A stretch of 58,502 bases of DNA from Bacillota bacterium (GTDB lineage: Bacteria; Bacillota; Sulfobacillia; DUSP01; JBFMCS01): contig JBFMCS010000033.1 in the NCBI GenBank assembly GCA_040754315.1, forward strand, positions 1 to 58,502. The letters are read 5' to 3'. The translations under genes and the position numbers were made by a program. Position 1 is the stretch's first letter. Each line of letters opens with the position of its first letter. Positions 57,055 to 58,502 of the stretch are shown here, piece by piece. The notes under the pieces are model-generated. The model was not told where the DNA came from, did not search any database, and was given only the letters and a program-made list of their open reading frames with translations.

Positions 57055-58188
57055 GTGGAGACCAAGAGACGGCTGCAAAGGATTGACTGGGTCCTGGTAG
57101 TGACAGTATTGGCCCTTTGCGGGGCAGGGCTGCTGGTCATCGCCAGCGCCACCAGAACCACAGCCGTGGAGGGGGACTCCCTCTACTACGTGAAGAAGCA
57201 GGTCCTGGCACTAGGGATAGGGTTGAGCTTGGCTGTGATGGCGGCAGCCATTGACTACCACACCTTCAGGTATTTGTCCAATCTCTTCTACATCAGCAAC
57301 CTGGGCCTTCTCTTGGCGGTACTGGCGTTTGGCAAGGAGACCCTGGGGGCGCAGCGCTGGATCCAGGTGGGACCGCTGCCTCTGCAACCGTCCGAGGTCG
57401 CCAAGGTGGTCCTCATACTCACCCTGGCGAACCTCCTCGCTCACAAGCAGGGGAAGTGGAAGTCCTGGCTGGACCTGGGGATTCCCTTAGCTCACACGCT
57501 TGTGCCTATGCTCCTCATCTTGAGGCAGCCTGACCTGGGCACCTCCCTGGTATTTGTCGCCGTGGTCCTAGGCATGCTGTTCGTGTCTGGCGCCCCTTTG
57601 CGCCAGCTGGGTATCCTGGTGGGCACTGCCCTGGCGAGCGTTGTCGGTGCCCTGTACATGCACCTGGAATATGGCATGAAGCTTCCCCTCAGGGAGTACC
57701 AGGTCAAGCGGCTCATCGTATTCCTGAACCCCAGCATGGATCCACTCAACTCAGGCTATCACATAATCCAGTCATTGATAGCCATCGGTTCCGGGGGGCT
57801 TACGGGTAAGAGCCTGTTTTCCGGGACCCAAAGCGGGCTCGCCTTCCTTCCCTTCCAGCACACCGACTTCGTGTTCTCGGTGGTGGGGGAGGAAATGGGG
57901 TTTGCCGGTGGCGCCATATTACTGTGCCTTTACCTCATACTCATCCTTAAGGCGCTCTCCATTGCCGGGCAGGCCAAGGATGTTTTCGGAGCGCTCATCG
58001 CAGCCGGGATCGCATCCATGTGGTCGTTTCATGTCTTTGTCAATATTGGAATGACCATGGGGGTCATGCCCATCACGGGCCTGCCCCTGCCCTTCCTGAG
58101 TTACGGAGGGAGCTCCCTGATTACTAACTTGACGGCTATGGGGCTCTTGATAAATGTGAACATGAGAAGGCACAAGATATCCTTCTAG
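57055..58188 (+). CDS. rodA: RodA/FtsW-family glycosyltransferase
   Basis: This 377-residue SEDS membrane protein has about ten hydrophobic helices. It has SGYHIIQSLIAIGSGGLTGKSL, FVFSVVGEEMGF and the C-terminal GLPLPFLSYGGSSL motif. It polymerises lipid II during elongation, partnering PBP2 encoded upstream; an FtsW role cannot be excluded from sequence. GTG 57055 is 5 nt after the minE stop. A CAGTTA/TAACTG hairpin with a short T run follows at about 58226-58250. Confidence 0.92.
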   Translation: METKRRLQRIDWVLVVTVLALCGAGLLVIASATRTTAVEGDSLYYVKKQVLALGIGLSLAVMAAAIDYHTFRYLSNLFYISNLGLLLAVLAFGKETLGAQRWIQVGPLPLQPSEVAKVVLILTLANLLAHKQGKWKSWLDLGIPLAHTLVPMLLILRQPDLGTSLVFVAVVLGMLFVSGAPLRQLGILVGTALASVVGALYMHLEYGMKLPLREYQVKRLIVFLNPSMDPLNSGYHIIQSLIAIGSGGLTGKSLFSGTQSGLAFLPFQHTDFVFSVVGEEMGFAGGAILLCLYLILILKALSIAGQAKDVFGALIAAGIASMWSFHVFVNIGMTMGVMPITGLPLPFLSYGGSSLITNLTAMGLLINVNMRRHKISF

Positions 58189-58272
58189 AGAAAACATGGG
58201 GGGATACCGTGAAGGGAGGATGAAACAGTTACCGGATAACTGACTTTTCCTCCACAAACCTGCCCGAAGCAT

Positions 58273-58301
58273 TTGACAAGGAGGCAAGAATGATGTATAC
58301 T
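58273..58301 (+). promoter_or_regulatory. SigA-like promoter overlapping the last ORF
   Basis: TTGACA (58273-58278), a 17-bp spacer and TATACT (58296-58301) look excellent, yet the spacer also contains AAGGAGG and the ORF's ATG at 58290. Both readings cannot serve the same start. Confidence 0.45.
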
Positions 58302-58502
58302 ACAGAGGAGATTGGTGAGGATTTCGTGGTGGTCAACGGTGAACGGATTGAAGTTGACCCGCCATTTGAAACCGTGCCAGACAAGCAAGAATATGAGATT
58401 TGGTTGAACGAGGTAATGCTGGATGCTGTTGAGGCAATTGGAAGTAGAGAGAACATACAGGCTTTCCAAGACCACCTTGCACCGGTGGCTCAAGGACGGA
58501 AA
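58290..58502 (+). CDS. Unrecognised partial ORF at the window edge
   Basis: From ATG 58290, with AAGGAGG 6 nt upstream, the frame stays open for 71 codons to the edge. The acidic peptide (MMYTTEEIGEDFVVVNGERI start) has no recognised family. By eye it is more AT-rich than the preceding genes. It is incomplete, and the overlapping promoter leaves its start in doubt. Confidence 0.5.
   Translation, partial: MMYTTEEIGEDFVVVNGERIEVDPPFETVPDKQEYEIWLNEVMLDAVEAIGSRENIQAFQDHLAPVAQGRK

Overview
This window looks like chromosome of a Gram-positive-type anaerobe of the Clostridia (Bacillota), rather GC-rich, probably near the Peptococcales/Moorellales/Thermoanaerobacterales grade. The evidence is the gene order (secG-rnr-smpB-ssrA; tig-clpP-clpX-lonB-lon; valS-folC; maf-radC-mreBCD-PBP2-minCDE-rodA), S-box and tetrahydrofolate riboswitches, an Rnf complex, a SPOR protein, frequent GTG/TTG starts and heavy use of AGG for arginine. 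The genus assignment is inference.

Layout. 1-4.6 kb: secG, a hotdog thioesterase, an HD-domain protein, RNase R, SmpB and tmRNA, so the two trans-translation partners are adjacent. 4.6-9.3 kb: a minus-strand flavin/iron-sulfur reductase subunit, then a secreted amidase, RNase PH and the ITP/XTP pyrophosphatase. 9.3-13.9 kb: tRNA-Pro and tRNA-Gly, a ruined transposase, a CorC/HlyC-type membrane protein with unusual upstream repeats, a ruined ISKra4-type transposase, then a five-tRNA array (Arg, His, Gln, Lys, Leu). 13.9-20.6 kb, all minus strand: a sulfur amino-acid block with cysK, a cysteine-desulfurase-like enzyme, a ThiF/MoeB-like E1, an Rrf2 regulator, then metX and metY behind a SAM-I riboswitch. 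20.65-22.06 kb: a decayed insertion sequence with duplicated terminal repeats. 22.2-25.6 kb: a solitary DNA methyltransferase and an iron-type alcohol dehydrogenase. 25.7-34.7 kb: THF riboswitch with folT, then tig, clpP, clpX, lonB and lon. 34.8-36.8 kb: an acetyltransferase, a ferritin-like protein and a divergent membrane-anchored winged-helix protein. 36.9-42.2 kb: valS, folC, a PrcB-like protein and a SPOR protein, closed by a strong terminator.

42.4-48.0 kb is an Rnf operon, rnfC-D-E-A-B, with no rnfG between D and E, followed by a roughly 200-nt hairpin-rich stretch and the flavin transferase gene apbE. 48.1-58.2 kb is the cell-shape and division block: a DUF4321-like protein, maf, radC, mreB, mreC, mreD, a wrecked IS607-type element, the elongasome transpeptidase PBP2, minC, minD, minE and rodA. 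A partial unrecognised ORF runs off the right edge.

Most genes are conserved housekeeping. The most interesting points are the Rnf operon without rnfG, the structured RNA candidate before apbE, the divergent ferritin-like/membrane-regulator pair with a shared inverted repeat, the Rrf2-E1-desulfurase-cysK sulfur cluster, and three or four independent mobile-element wrecks. I found no CRISPR array, and no defence system beyond the single methyltransferase.
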